Shown piece after piece: positions 34,746 to 45,777 of a stretch of DNA of 64,000 bases. The stretch is from Enoplolaimus lenunculus (lineage: Eukaryota; Nematoda; Enoplea; Enoplida; Thoracostomopsidae): NCBI GenBank assembly GCA_030248215.1, contig JASANG010002687.1:17969-81968 (forward strand), given 5' to 3'. Numbering within the stretch: position 1 is the first letter of the stretch; each line of letters opens with the position of its first letter. The position numbers were made by a program, and so were the translations under genes. The notes beneath the pieces were generated by a model, which saw only the letters and a program-made list of their open reading frames with translations, was not told the DNA's origin and searched no databases.

Positions 34746-35343
34746 TGGGCCCATGTTACTATAAAGGCCGTCTCAATTTCCCGAGACAGAAATATACCCG
34801 GAGTGCACACTTTTGCATTCCTGTTTACATATGCACAGGCAGATATATTTACGTAGGATATATATTGTATGAATGCATATATGTGTATATATACGTATAT
34901 ATAAGTATATTTACATATAGGCACTTGTTTACTTTCCGTCATATCTACCCCAGTGGTTTCCACTGTCCCAAGTGTCCCAACTGTCCCAACCGTCCCAATT
35001 GTCACATCTGTCCCAAGTGTCCCCATTGTCCCATCTGTCCAAATTATCCCATCTGTCCAAATTGTCGCATCTGTCCCGACTGTCCCATATGTCCCGACTG
35101 TCCCAACTGTCCTATCGGTCCCAACTGTCCCAACTATCACATCTGTCCCATCTGTCCCAACTGGCCCATTTGCTCCAACTGTCCATCTGTTCCAACTACC
35201 ATCTGTCCCATCTGTCCCATTGTCTCATCTGTCCCGCTGTCCCAATTATATTTTTTGTATGTACTCCTGGTACATTGCTGTCCCGGGAAAATGGGACGGG
35301 TACCAGGCGCCGTGCGGCCGTCAACAAAAGTATAGCGCAACCC
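34746..35343. mobile_element. GAGTGGCGC-family element with GTCCCA minisatellite core
   Basis: The right end AAAAGTATAGCGCAACCC (ending 35343) followed by TAA is a clear family terminus. The left end is uncertain; ATGTTACTATAAAGG at about 34752 is the best candidate. The core from about 34960 to 35250 is a minisatellite of about 10 bp, CTGTCCCAAC and variants, with around 25 imperfect units. This gives long open frames in several phases that are not genes. Confidence 0.6.
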
Positions 35344-35344
35344 T

Positions 35345-36225
35345 AATTAGTCAAAATGGGGACCTCTTCTTTATTATTTTTGTGCGGGGGAAACTTTTTC
35401 CATTTAGATTATGCAGAGGAAACTATTAAACAAGTGCCGTAAAACGGTATTGCAGAGTTAAAAGATCTAAATGTTATCAAGTTACACAACTGAAACAACA
35501 TGGAAACGTGCCTCCGTTTCCAACACAATTAGTAAACAGATACTGTATCAGGTCGTTCTTGCAGAATTCGTTGAACACTCATCATTTTGCTTAAGGGGCC
35601 TAAATTTGTATATAGCGACTAAACACCCAGCAATAGCTATGTTCAATTAAAATGTTCGTGAGAAAAAGTACGTGTAAAACTTGACAAGCTACAAGCAGAA
35701 GAGTTACAAGTTTGTCGACAATGAGTATTAGGGTGTAACATATTCGTTTCTGGTATAAATCTGTGTTCGTTTCCGACGTAGAGAGAACGAAAATTCTCTT
35801 TTTTACGTTCCAAATTATATAATTGACGTATATATCGCAATTTTTTGTTACAGAATTGTGCTTCCAGAAAAATATAACCTTTTTGATACTTTTATATTTC
35901 AATATCCGTTTTCCGTTTCCGTCATTTTTACACTTAAATTCTATTTGCCAAGGTCCGGCTCCAGGACTCCACTTTGCGCAGGAACGCACCGATCCGATCA
36001 ATGTATAAACTTGAAATCGTAATTTGCATAGCTTATTTAGCTCAGACAAATTAAATTCAATCTTAATGAATTGTTATTTTAATACTTCAACAGAAGAAAC
36101 ATTTTATTTACCTCATTATTTAAAAAATTTCGTTCAAGTTTTAGCCTATTTTTGTTACCCTGACAGCTACTTTTCACGCTTAAGGCCATCCTTCTCGTGT
36201 TTGGTATCATACCATTTAGTTTAAG
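35345..36225. other. Intergenic, no gene recognised
   Basis: Frames near 35600-36049 have no recognised motif or splice context. CCGTTTCCGT and GGTCCGGCTCCAGG words around 35910-35970 look like a decayed element end. Confidence 0.4.
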
Positions 36226-36229
36226 CATC

Positions 36230-36408
36230 CCTTGTATAGAACAGGGCCGGAACAGAAGTGTAAGCATATTCCTAAGCCTAAGCCTACGCGTGGATGAGCT
36301 TATACCTAAGCCTAAGCCTAAGCCTAAGCAAAAAGTAGTATAAAGCTTGAGCTTACTCTATTACAGTCTGCAGGAAATCGTTCCTGCCCTGTTCTATACA
36401 TGGGCTGT
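36230..36408. mobile_element. MITE with GTATAGAACAGGGC ends and TTAGGC core
   Basis: Left TTGTATAGAACAGGGCCGGA, right CCTGCCCTGTTCTATACATG. The core includes CCTAAGCCTAAGCCTAAGCC as a short regular tract, then AGCTTACTCTATTACAGTCT. Best preserved copy of its family in this window. Confidence 0.8.
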
Positions 36409-36798
36409 TTAAGCTATATCAGTTCATAGAGTAGTTAATGAACCCAAGGTAGTTTAAAAAACGAAATAAGCACCCTAAATCCACAACTATAATTATTGTA
36501 TTACAAGAATTTTCAATTATCACAAGGAGTACATTGCAACGACGTCAAATCCATTTTAAATACCGAAATTCTAGCAAGAAAATAAATACAATTACTTTTA
36601 ATTGCCAACTAAAATAAAAACCTGCATTTATAACCACAGAGGCGGTCAGAAACGAGGACAACTACGTGGAGCCTACTCAAAAATAGATAAAAAAGACCCG
36701 CTTGTCTCCAAAAAATCGCGAGACAACTATTGTTCCCAGCCCAAATAGTTTGAAAGTCAAAATTGAACACCATTTTCCACTCTTTCCAATTTAAATCA

Positions 36799-39700
36799 CT
36801 ACACTTCACCGCGTTTATCATCAGACTGTGAATCCGGTAGTTTCTCGTTTCCTTGACGGGATTTCGATGGTTCTTTTAGTGGTAAGATTCTGAATGTAAG
36901 GGCTGTGCCTCCTTTCCTTTCTTGGACATCTGTAACTTCGCCAAGGCCTTCTACTGACTCACGGATAATGCCCAACTTTTCTTGCTGAAATCAAAGCAAA
37001 AGCATAAATTCATAATCGCAACATGATACATACAGTCCAACTCGTCAAGCTAAGCCTCACTAGTTTTCGCATGCCTCGGTGCGTATCACTTAAGCACCCA
37101 TATGATTCATTCTTGCCCCGTGTGACCTATCGGGTCCTCTAGTGGTTCACCGAAGCCACCGTCTCGTTCATCGAGGCCCTGATCCCGATGAAAAACCATC
37201 CAATTCTCATGTCGTCAGCCATAATTGGCGTGCTGCTATAGAAATGATGCTTACAGCATTTGAAAATTATAAAACGGTAGAAATTTGGTCTACTTTTTAT
37301 GAATGAGTTAAAAGTTGATTAATTCAATAGGCGTCAGCCGCGGATACTACCGTCGGCACTGAAACCGGCTGATTTTGTATGTAAACCTTGACCAACGCAC
37401 CCACTCAATTTTAGCAATTCACCAAAAGCAAAAAACCAGTTACTTTCAGCATATAAATTTATTTCATCATATTTACGCATTTCATTCACCAAAATGCATA
37501 CGTGCACTGACTAAATATCTTTGTTTTCCATAAACTGTACAAGAAAACCTATTCATACATTCTACCCCATACTGCGGTCCTAAAGCCGTCGAAACAACCT
37601 CGAAACTTCTATATACAAAACGCGAAACATCTTAGTTCCAGTCCGGCAACCAAGAACTGTTAGTAGCAATAGTAGTTTGCACAAAAGATTTATTATGGCC
37701 GAGGAACAGCGGCCATAATCGTAACACAGAATTCTTTTAATTGTCTCAAAAAACGTTCAGCCTGCGATGGCGAACATGTCCTCAGATAAAGGGAGATATT
37801 TCCAGGTATCAAAATGTCCGTACGGGTGGCCCCGAAAACTGGTCCGTTCCCGTAGCTGTGGCCCTGTTTTTGCGCTTACCACAAGTTCAATGGGACCAAC
37901 TGGATCAAGAGACCGTGAAGGATCGATTGTAACGCTAATCCAATGTCTGCGTATCAACCATGACTCAATGGTTCGCAGTTTATCTTTCAAATGAACATTC
38001 GAGATACCTGACGAAAGCCTAAATATTTTCAAGGCCATAAAAGTGAAATAAAATCTTAAATTAAACATTATGCTAAGGTTGTACGTAATATTGGGTAGCT
38101 TAGAGATACTCTGTGACACACTGCAAACCACTGCCTGTCAAGGGTGTAAATCAGAAGTTTAAGCCTTAATATTTGTCGTTCTGAATTTTTTACCCAGACC
38201 AAACTGTAACTATAATAACACAACAACATAATCGAAATTAACAACCCGAGCAAATTGGTGAATTAAAAATAAGCAAAAACACTTACCTCAACTGTTTCAT
38301 ACTTTGTTGTTGCCCCCTCGGCTTTATCCAATCGCCACGTTCGGAAGCTAACCGCTTCTTTGCACGAATTTCATCTCGCACCGCAGCCAAATCTTTGCCA
38401 GTCATTAATTTGTACATTTCAACTCGCTGGTTTGATTGGGCTTCACTTGATTCAGATGCATCTTTATCAGAACCTAAATCAAGAACAAACGAAATATTTT
38501 CAAGCACGAAACCTTTCTTGATTATTTATAACTGCCACGTATCACTTTGCGTTTATAAATATTTTTTACTACATCATAGAAATTGCCTATATTACGTTTA
38601 TATCAAAGCATGAAGCAAACACGTAGAGCGTCGCTATGCTTGTCGTGGAACACTTTTGTTTACCAGTAATCGTGCGGTGCAACGCGGCAATTCACGACCG
38701 GGAACGGCTCCAGACGACGCCGAACGGTACCGAATGACGCCGAACGGTACCGAATGACGCCGAACGGTACCGAATGACGCCAAACGACACCTGACGACGC
38801 CGAACGGCACCGGACGACGCCGAACGGCACCGGACGACGCCGAACGGCACCGGACGACGCCGAACGGCACCGGACGACGCCGAACGGCACCGGACGACGC
38901 CGAACGGCACCGGACGACGCCGAACGGCACCGGACGACGCCGAACGGCACCGGACGACGCCGAACGGCACCGGACGACGCCGAACGGCACCGGACGACGC
39001 CGAACGGCACCGGACGACGCCGAACGGCACCGGACGACGCCGAACGGCACCGGACGACGCCGAACGGCACCGGACGACACCGACCGACACCGAGCGGAAC
39101 CAAGACGCCGCTGGACAACACCACGATAAGTAAAAAGCAAGCGCCACTCTTACTTGGATCATCCTTCGATTCAGACGATTCTAAACTTGACTCATCAACA
39201 ACAGGAGGTGCGTTTCGAGGTCGTTGAAATTTTGCCGAAAACTGGTCGACGGTATCCACTTGTACAAGTCGGAGTCCGCGATTTCTTGCTATTCGTTTAG
39301 CCTGAAATTAGCAATATTCAATTACAATGATACAAAGTACACTTGGTTTGAAATAAACAAAAGTTACAATATAACATGCGGTTAATTTAAAATTGAAAAA
39401 AGATGCTTATCAACCAAATTAGGTACTCAATTAGTTCTTGTCCCTACAAGCTTAGACTTAGGTTACGGAAACGGCTTACCTAAGCCTATTCATTTATGCT
39501 GAACCCCCACACATTTACGCTAACTGTATTCAAAACAATACCGACTAATTGCTTAAGCCTAAACCTAAGCCAAAACGTTAATTTTAACTCTGTGGAGTAG
39601 TATACAAAAGCAGTCAATTTTCAACCATTTTACCTCGACCAAATCCATTCGTCCAAGAGCGGCGTTATTCTCGTCAAACAACTCCACAACGACGAGGCGA

Positions 39701-40095
39701 TCGCGTGGATTTTCAAGGAATCCCTCCAACAACTGCATTCGTCTACTTGAAATAGCATCCCTATGACTACTTTGCTCGCTATTTCGGTCAAAGTTAACTC
39801 GAGTTAAAGTTAAATTTCGACTAATCGAATCATTTATTTCTTTAGTTGAAACATTTACGCCTTTCTCTACGTTAAATTTAGTCGAAAGTGACCAAATTAT
39901 CAGCTTTCTGTTCTGCATTTGTACCGGTATTCGGTATTGGTTTATTATAGCACCATTTCTGTCCGGTTTTAAGTGTCTACTAAGGCACAAGCAATGATGG
40001 TTACGTACGCAATCAGTTGTTAGCAACAACAAGCGATTCAGTCTCCACATTGTTAAGTTGCTGTTATATTGAACAAGCTGTACTACAGGTCTCAT
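36799..40095 (-). CDS. MTIF3: Mitochondrial translation initiation factor IF-3, 5 exons, 373 aa
   Basis: IF-3 binds the small mitoribosomal subunit, keeps it apart from the large one and helps start-codon selection in the matrix. Exons in transcript order: 40095-39634, 39301-39154, 38473-38287, 38018-37880, 36984-36799; GT-AG borders and phases all agree. The N-terminal region is a presequence; the second Met (residue 16, MWRLNRLLLL) gives the more typical one. The IF3-N core is VVVELFDENNAALGRMDL plus AKRIARNRGLRLVQVD. An acidic Ser/Glu/Asp linker follows, interrupted by intron 2, then YKLMTG as in animal MTIF3. IF3-C has LSSGISNVHLKDKL, ESWLIRRHWISVTID and EKLGIIRESVEGLGEVTDVQ, then a charged C-terminal extension. 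It appears intact. Confidence 0.93.
38626..39149. mobile_element. GAGTGGCGC-family element with 20-bp minisatellite core in MTIF3 intron 2
   Basis: Left end GAGCGTCGCTATGCTTG; right end AAGCAAGCGCCACTC (complement GAGTGGCGCTTGCTT). Flanks are GTA (38623-38625) and TTA (39150-39152). On the minus strand the MTIF3 donor reads GTAAGAG, made of one host G, the flanking TAA and the first element bases. Outside the minisatellite it shares GCGGTGC and CGGCAATTCAC with the short relative at 59162-59264. Much more GC-rich than its surroundings. Confidence 0.75.
38721..39080. repeat. 20-bp minisatellite, 18 units
   Basis: The unit is CGAACGGCACCGGACGACGC. Thirteen consecutive units (38801-39060) are identical; the first four or five carry GGTACCGAATG or CAAACGACACC variants, and the last has one change. 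Because 20 is not a multiple of three and no unit frame has a stop, long spurious frames span it on the minus strand. Confidence 0.97.
39440..39590. repeat. TTAGGC-type words in MTIF3 intron 1
   Basis: TAGACTTAGGTTACGG and AAGCCTAAACCTAAGCC words near both ends of the segment, probably a decayed relative of the TTAGGC-bearing MITEs. Confidence 0.4.
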
Positions 40096-40269
40096 ATTGA
40101 GTTATCCCCTACATCATTTCAGCAGTACGTAAAGATATTACATGTGATAATATATTAATTAACATATAAAGTTTCCTATATATAAATCAATTTTTCTTGC
40201 AGTTTTCATTCAAATCTTAAATTGACCTAAAATATGCAAAACAATTCAATATAGTACCTAATACACGGC

Positions 40270-40830
40270 AGCCGAGTCAGAAATTAACCGAACACCTGTG
40301 CCCGGTTCCGGTATTCGGCATAAACATACAGGTATACCGGATATTTGAGGTTGTGTCGCCGCAGGGTGCGACCGGATATTAAATTACCGTATACCGGCGC
40401 TGGATTCGGTTACTGAATTTTTCACCGGAATAGAAGCCGGATACCGGGTATTGTATATATTAAAGTTTATTTTTTCGCTGTATTTTAGCGTGCTCAAAGG
40501 TTCATCTATTATAAAGTTTATAATTGCTTCTGCTAAACTGAAATAGTAGAAGAATGTGTTTAACTCTCGCTCGAGCTGAAACGTATCGAAACTTGAACTT
40601 CGTGACTTGTCCAGAAATGTAATCGCAGCCAGATATTGAAGACGTTTACTTGTAAAAACAATTTTATAATATTTGGCGACACAACCATAAATATCCGGTA
40701 TTCGGTAGGTTTATACCGGTTACCAGAACCGGATATTCGGTCGCACCCTGTCGCCGAATATCATAAAATTGCGATTGACAAGTTAAAATACCAGATTCTT
40801 TGCAGCGACTGCATTTCTGAAAAATTCAAA
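40270..40830 (-). mobile_element. CCGGATAT-family element interrupted by a relative
   Basis: The outer parts 40290-40361 and 40751-40830 resemble the 8203-8580 family: GGATATTTGAGGTTGTG on the left and CCGAATATCATA on the right, which are contiguous at 8280-8310. The 40362-40750 element separates them. Confidence 0.6.
40362..40750 (-). mobile_element. CCGGATAT-family hAT-like element, nested in a relative
   Basis: Starts CAGGGTGCGACCGGATATTA and ends GGATATTCGGTCGCACCCTG, nearly perfect 19-bp inverted repeats. TCGCCG lies directly on both sides (40356-40361 and 40751-40756). The interior contains the TTTTCGCTGTATTTTAGCGTG region related, in reverse, to 8470-8510. Confidence 0.8.
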
Positions 40831-41884
40831 AGTAGACACTGACACAAAAAATCCAAGCCCAGCAGATCTATAAATTAAAGCTGGAACGCATCACATACGT
40901 GTTTTGGGCAACTGTCCAGCATTACTTTGTTTACAATAATTTAAGAAATACCCAGGATTGTTCTATGAAAAGAAAATTTGCAAAGAAATTTTTGTGTTTT
41001 CGCTAACTTTTGCGCATTGCGCAACGCTGGCAGACTAGTAACTGTTAATCACTAAACACATTTCTATTAATCGTTACTTACATACATAGCTCATATTCTA
41101 GACGCATCAACTGCAGTTCAAGTGCGAAAATACGTTTAATTCGAATTAAGCATTGGTCTTATTTCGTGATTCCTAGACATATGCTCTTTGTCAGGTCCAA
41201 TCGCTGATTACAAAACTTTTTCCCAAAGACAAAATCAGTATCAGACTGAATCGAACCAATACATAAATCTCACCAAGAACAATGCTCTTTCTCTACAAGC
41301 GGACTTTATATCTTACGCAAACTTTCTTCTTGAGTTTTTTGATTTACCGATTATATATGTACCAGCAGCTATGTGCATGTAAGTGCACTTGCACACATTG
41401 GGTTCTTTGGAAAATTCTCATATAAATACGCATAAACAGAGCAAAATATTACTTATATGGTGTCAGACTGTCACCCGATTATACGTTTTGCTCAACAGCC
41501 TCAACTGCATACCTCACAATTCAATTTTCTGAAAGCGCCCATGGTAAACCTATTCCAAGCTTTACCTCTACTGTACTGTTGACCATGTCCGAAGTGTGGT
41601 GGTACACGGGAAAATTAACACTTTTTGACAGACTAATTTAATTGTAGTCTACGTCTGATTTGCGATATTACAGCTGGCAAATCTGGTGATTATTTAAATT
41701 ATATTCCTGTTCAGTGGAAAATAACCATATAACCGGATATTAAATCGTTTTGATATATTTTTTTAAATTCGTATCTGCAGGTACTGTAAACGTATGGGTT
41801 GGGCTTAATACAAACGTACTGGTGAAATTATTTTAAATAACAGAATTGCTTAGATATCAGCGTGCGGCGTTCCAACTTGTCAAC

Positions 41885-42135
41885 CTGACCAGGGTGCAAC
41901 CGGATACCAAAAACACAGGAGTCGGATAATTAAGTATATATTTCGATAAAACATAAAATCAAATCACGATAATTTAATATTATTTGGTACATACATTTTG
42001 TTATATTTTGTTTCCAATAGGATTTTGGGTTTACGTAACTGTTTCGTTATTTGATTGATATAAGAGTTATGTTATATTTTCGGTATTACAAATCTTGCAA
42101 TGTATAATATCAGAGCCGGATGTTGATTTTGCGCC
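41885..42135. repeat. CCGG-type hAT-like fragment
   Basis: A left-end-like CAGGGTGCAACCGGATACC at 41890 and a right zone with GAGCCGGATGTTGATTTTG, lacking a clear terminal CACCCTG. Confidence 0.5.
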
Positions 42136-42183
42136 GTAGCCGTATATTCGGCTGTTCTTGCATTGACTGCAAGCCGGTGGCAC

Positions 42184-42680
42184 GGTGGCAGCAAAAGTTC
42201 AGATTCGGCAAAAATTGGCGGTTCGGATTTGGATGTAAAACAAGCTGAATCCAAAAGCCAAATACAACAATGTTCCGTAATGTGTACTCTAACTATTCAA
42301 TTATCAGTTTTGAAGATATGTAGACAATTTATTCAAATTCCGCGCACACAAAAACCCTTCACTGCTAAAATTTTACATAACTTGTTATATATAAATCAAT
42401 GTTTTTCGTTTATGGTCACAAGTCTCAGAGTTGAGGTCGGGCACGAAACAATTACTGCTGTTTACGTAAAAAGATGATTGGCGGGTATAATAACTTTGTA
42501 GTATTATTAATTTCCAGATTGTCCTAGCTTTTGAACAACTTGGCAGTGTTTGTTACCAATTATCGATAAACCCAATATCGCAAATTTGCAAAAGGCAAAA
42601 TTCGGATTTGAATTCGGATTAGGCAAATTAACAGTAAATTCGGGCTCGGTTATAAATCGTGGATCCGGTGTCACACTGGT
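42184..42680 (+). mobile_element. ATTCGG-family hAT-like element
   Basis: Left GGTGGCAGCAAAAGTTCAGA, right GGATCCGGTGTCACACTGG, with internal GAGGTCGGGCACGAAA as in 10440-10460. A longer and more diverged copy of the family. Confidence 0.6.
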
Positions 42681-43550
42681 CCCTGGTTTTGAAGCCGTAT
42701 GTATAATGCTGTCCTCCCAACCGAAGGCTTAGGGTCTACTAGGGCTGTATTTGTTCAATGGCACACAGGACCTTACCTACAAAAATTTAACGTACATATT
42801 CGACATATTTAATACAAACTAGTTCAAATTAATAATTTTATACTTCAATAATTGTATTTTCTATATTTTCTACGTTATTCCCTGTTTTTAACATTGTCTT
42901 CGGAGTTGTACACCAGCTGATTAGGATCGAATGCTAATCTAGCACCTAAACACGATTACAAACCTTAACCAATACCGTCGGGGAATACATCACTAGACAA
43001 CATATGAAACTCAATAAAACCTATTCTGTGTTCCTATCAAAAGTTATGTTCTATTTGGCAATAAATTTATACTTTTTTGAAGGTGCTCTTATCACAACTT
43101 TTAGCCGGAACCGGAATGCAAAAACAAGCATATTCAACTGTTTTAGAGTCTAGTTAAGAAGAAAGTAACGTACGTAGCCAGAAGGTTAAGTTCCTTAACC
43201 TTTTATTCCCTTTCAGAATTATTATATCCCGCCTGTACCTAATATGAAATCCACTCATGCCCATCCTGAAGCATTTTTCGATAACTATAACATGCTGAGT
43301 GATCTTCGACTTTACTTCAGGAAGTAAAATCGAAGTACATAGCTATATCTAGCTCAGGTTATATAAATACCTAAAGCTACGCACAGGTTCTGAGCGATAT
43401 TTTTCAACATGCCGAATCTGCTCAAAACTAACAACTAACCATTAACAAATTTCAAGCAGATTTTAGAACTATTAGCTTTTGTACACGTTCCTCACATTAA
43501 TGGTTACGACTTTGAATTGGGTTTCGTTAAAAAGGCTTCGTTAAAGGTAC
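42681..43550. other. Intergenic, no gene recognised
   Basis: No frame with recognisable domain; no repeat boundary identified. Confidence 0.4.
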
Positions 43551-43558
43551 GTATAGGC

Positions 43559-43936
43559 CAATGGAGGATCCACGGGGGGACCTTCCCGGCCGTGCCCCCC
43601 CCAACAGCATCTCGACAAAAATTATATAGTGTCAATTGCTGTTCTACGCTGTTTATTTCTCTGTTTTATACACAATAGTATCAGCACGCTTTTAAGTTTC
43701 TTGGCCCTGGAGTCATTTATGCACTACACTGAGGGATAATAGACATTTATGGACTCTAAACAAGGGTTTAAGGACTCTACCCGCTTACGGATTCTTATTA
43801 TAAATACGGACTCCTATTAATTGGGACTCAAAATGGGGACCCCCCTCTTATTTGGGTCACTACAGTATGGCTCAAAAATAAGTTTATTACCTGTGAAATT
43901 TTGACCCCCCATTTTGAGATCCTGGATCCGCCACTG
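43559..43936 (+). mobile_element. CAGTGGCGGATCC-family hAT-like element, perfect 8-bp target duplication
   Basis: Left CAATGGAGGATCCACGG, right CCTGGATCCGCCACTG. Flanked by GTATAGGC at 43551-43558 and 43937-43944, exact 8-bp duplication. At 378 bp it is non-autonomous; internal GGGGACC words. Confidence 0.85.
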
Positions 43937-44089
43937 GTATAGGCTTAAGTATAGGCAAGCTTATTCCAAAACCTACGCCTAACCCTACGCCTGTTTGGGG
44001 ACAGTTTACAAGGTCCGTGCGATTTTCAAACCAGATCATAAGTACTATGGGTTTTGGGACACATTAACACGTAAATATATACATACACA

Positions 44090-44162
44090 CATACCCACAT
44101 GAGGCCCGTAGCCAGCTCACCTTACATACCCATGAGGCCCGTAGCCAGCTCACCTTACTAGG
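44090..44162 (+). repeat. Short tandem duplication, about 36 bp
   Basis: ATGAGGCCCGTAGCCAGCTC followed by ACCTTAC occurs twice in direct succession. The GTAGCCAG word also recurs at 46738 and 48248 and marks the end of another dispersed repeat. Confidence 0.8.
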
Positions 44163-44910
44163 TGGGCTAAACAGTTTCAGGAGGGGCATTCAAGAATTTT
44201 CAATACGTTCCCAGCAAGGTTGAAACTTTTCTAGGGGAGCTAATATTTTTTCAGGGGGCTCAAGCCAAACACAATAATCTCGTATTCGATATACGTATTA
44301 TAATTCGCCAACGTTGAGCTTTTCAGAGTTTTCTGAGCATCTGCATAATTAATGGGCAAATCACCGTACAAAAGAAAAATATTATATGTATTCTACCTAT
44401 TTCAGGCTTCCAGTCCAAAAAGTTCCCAGCCAACCATCTTACTTTTTAGTCGTTATTTTTCTGTACTTTTTAGCCGTATATAAGTAAACTACGAAACTAG
44501 TATTAATAGTTTTTCACAACATATCTCAGTTTCAGCAACTACTCAAACTTTAAGGCATGAGTACGCGATTAAACCAAGTTACCACCACACAGTTATTCTA
44601 TGGAGTACGTATTGTCACGGTATATATATTACATAACGCAGCTGCCAGGCTGGCAATGAACGTACGAATTCGGTTTGACATTCGGCAAAAATTGAACGCT
44701 CAGAATGGGATTCGGTTTCGAAAAATCCGAAAATAGCATAGTTCAGAAGTACCTGTTTGCGTTGTTGAAATGGAACCTTTTGAACCATGTATCACAATCG
44801 CTGTACTACTTCAATTCGTAGTTCAATGAATTCGGGTTTCAATATTTCCAAATTCACATGCTTCTTTTGTGTGCATAAGATTCGGCTTGCTCAATTTGGA
44901 TGCCAAACTG

Positions 44911-45218
44911 CTACAGTTCTAAGTTCATACAGCACTTTTATCCATATGAATAGTTTTTTCGAACTCAAGATTCGGATTCGGCTATCGCAGCTTTAAGAGC
45001 AATACCCTGTTCTGCAAAGTCATAAACCAGCACACTAAAGATAACAATTCGGTTGATGATTATTGCTACAGTTCTGAGTTCATACAGCACTTTTATCCAT
45101 ATGAAGAGTTTTCTTCGAACTCACGATTCGGATTCGGTTATCGCAGCTTTTAGAGCAATACCCTATTCTACAAAACCAGCACACTAAAGATCACCAATTC
45201 GGCTGATTATCACACCAA
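44911..45218 (+). repeat. Tandem duplication of about 155 bp carrying ATTCGG words
   Basis: CTACAGTTCTAAGTTCATAC at 44911 and CTACAGTTCTGAGTTCATAC at 45066 start two similar units, each including GATTCGGATTCGG and CCAGCACACTAAAGAT. The unit seems to be a piece of the ATTCGG hAT-like family. Confidence 0.8.
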
Positions 45219-45777
45219 TTGATAAATTTTATTATTTCAAATTAAAGCGCTCCGATATATACCCATTAGCTGGCTCATGAGTCATTCTTCTTACCCATTC
45301 GTTACCCTCTTAAGTCTGGAGCTAAACACACGAACGATTCCTCAATATTAAACCTTTTTAGCCAATATTTTAAATTGTTATGTTCTACCCAACCCCGTAA
45401 ATCCACACCACAAATTTACGACTTTTACTGGCAACCCGCTGGTTCAACTCTCTCACGCTTCACAACGCTTGAAGTCTCTTTCACACAAACGCTTTTTGCT
45501 TTCAAAAACGTTTGACTTCCGGCTTATATACAACTTTTAACTTTACAAAATATTCAATCAATATTTAACCGTTAACATTTTACCTGCAGTTACACAGTAT
45601 TAGCCGCATGAGCACGTAGCCAAATTGAAGCAAGGGGGCTCAGTCAAGTCCGAAGGAAAGTTGTAGCACCCGCTTGTCCGCTTGTTCTATGCAATGTTGA
45701 TGCGTTTGCATTAGAGAGTTTTCTAAGTTCTACAAAAACATGCGTTTGACACTTTGAAATATAAAGAGTGTGCAGAC

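Noticed and set aside
34724-35429. Long Thr/Pro/Cys- or Ser/Leu-rich frames on both strands
   Set aside because: All arise from the 10-bp CTGTCCCAAC minisatellite; several frames are open at once and none has a domain.
38634-39259. Long Arg/Val/Pro-rich frames on the minus strand
   Set aside because: Produced by the 20-bp minisatellite, which has no stop in any minus-strand unit frame; only the part above 39154 is genuine MTIF3 exon.
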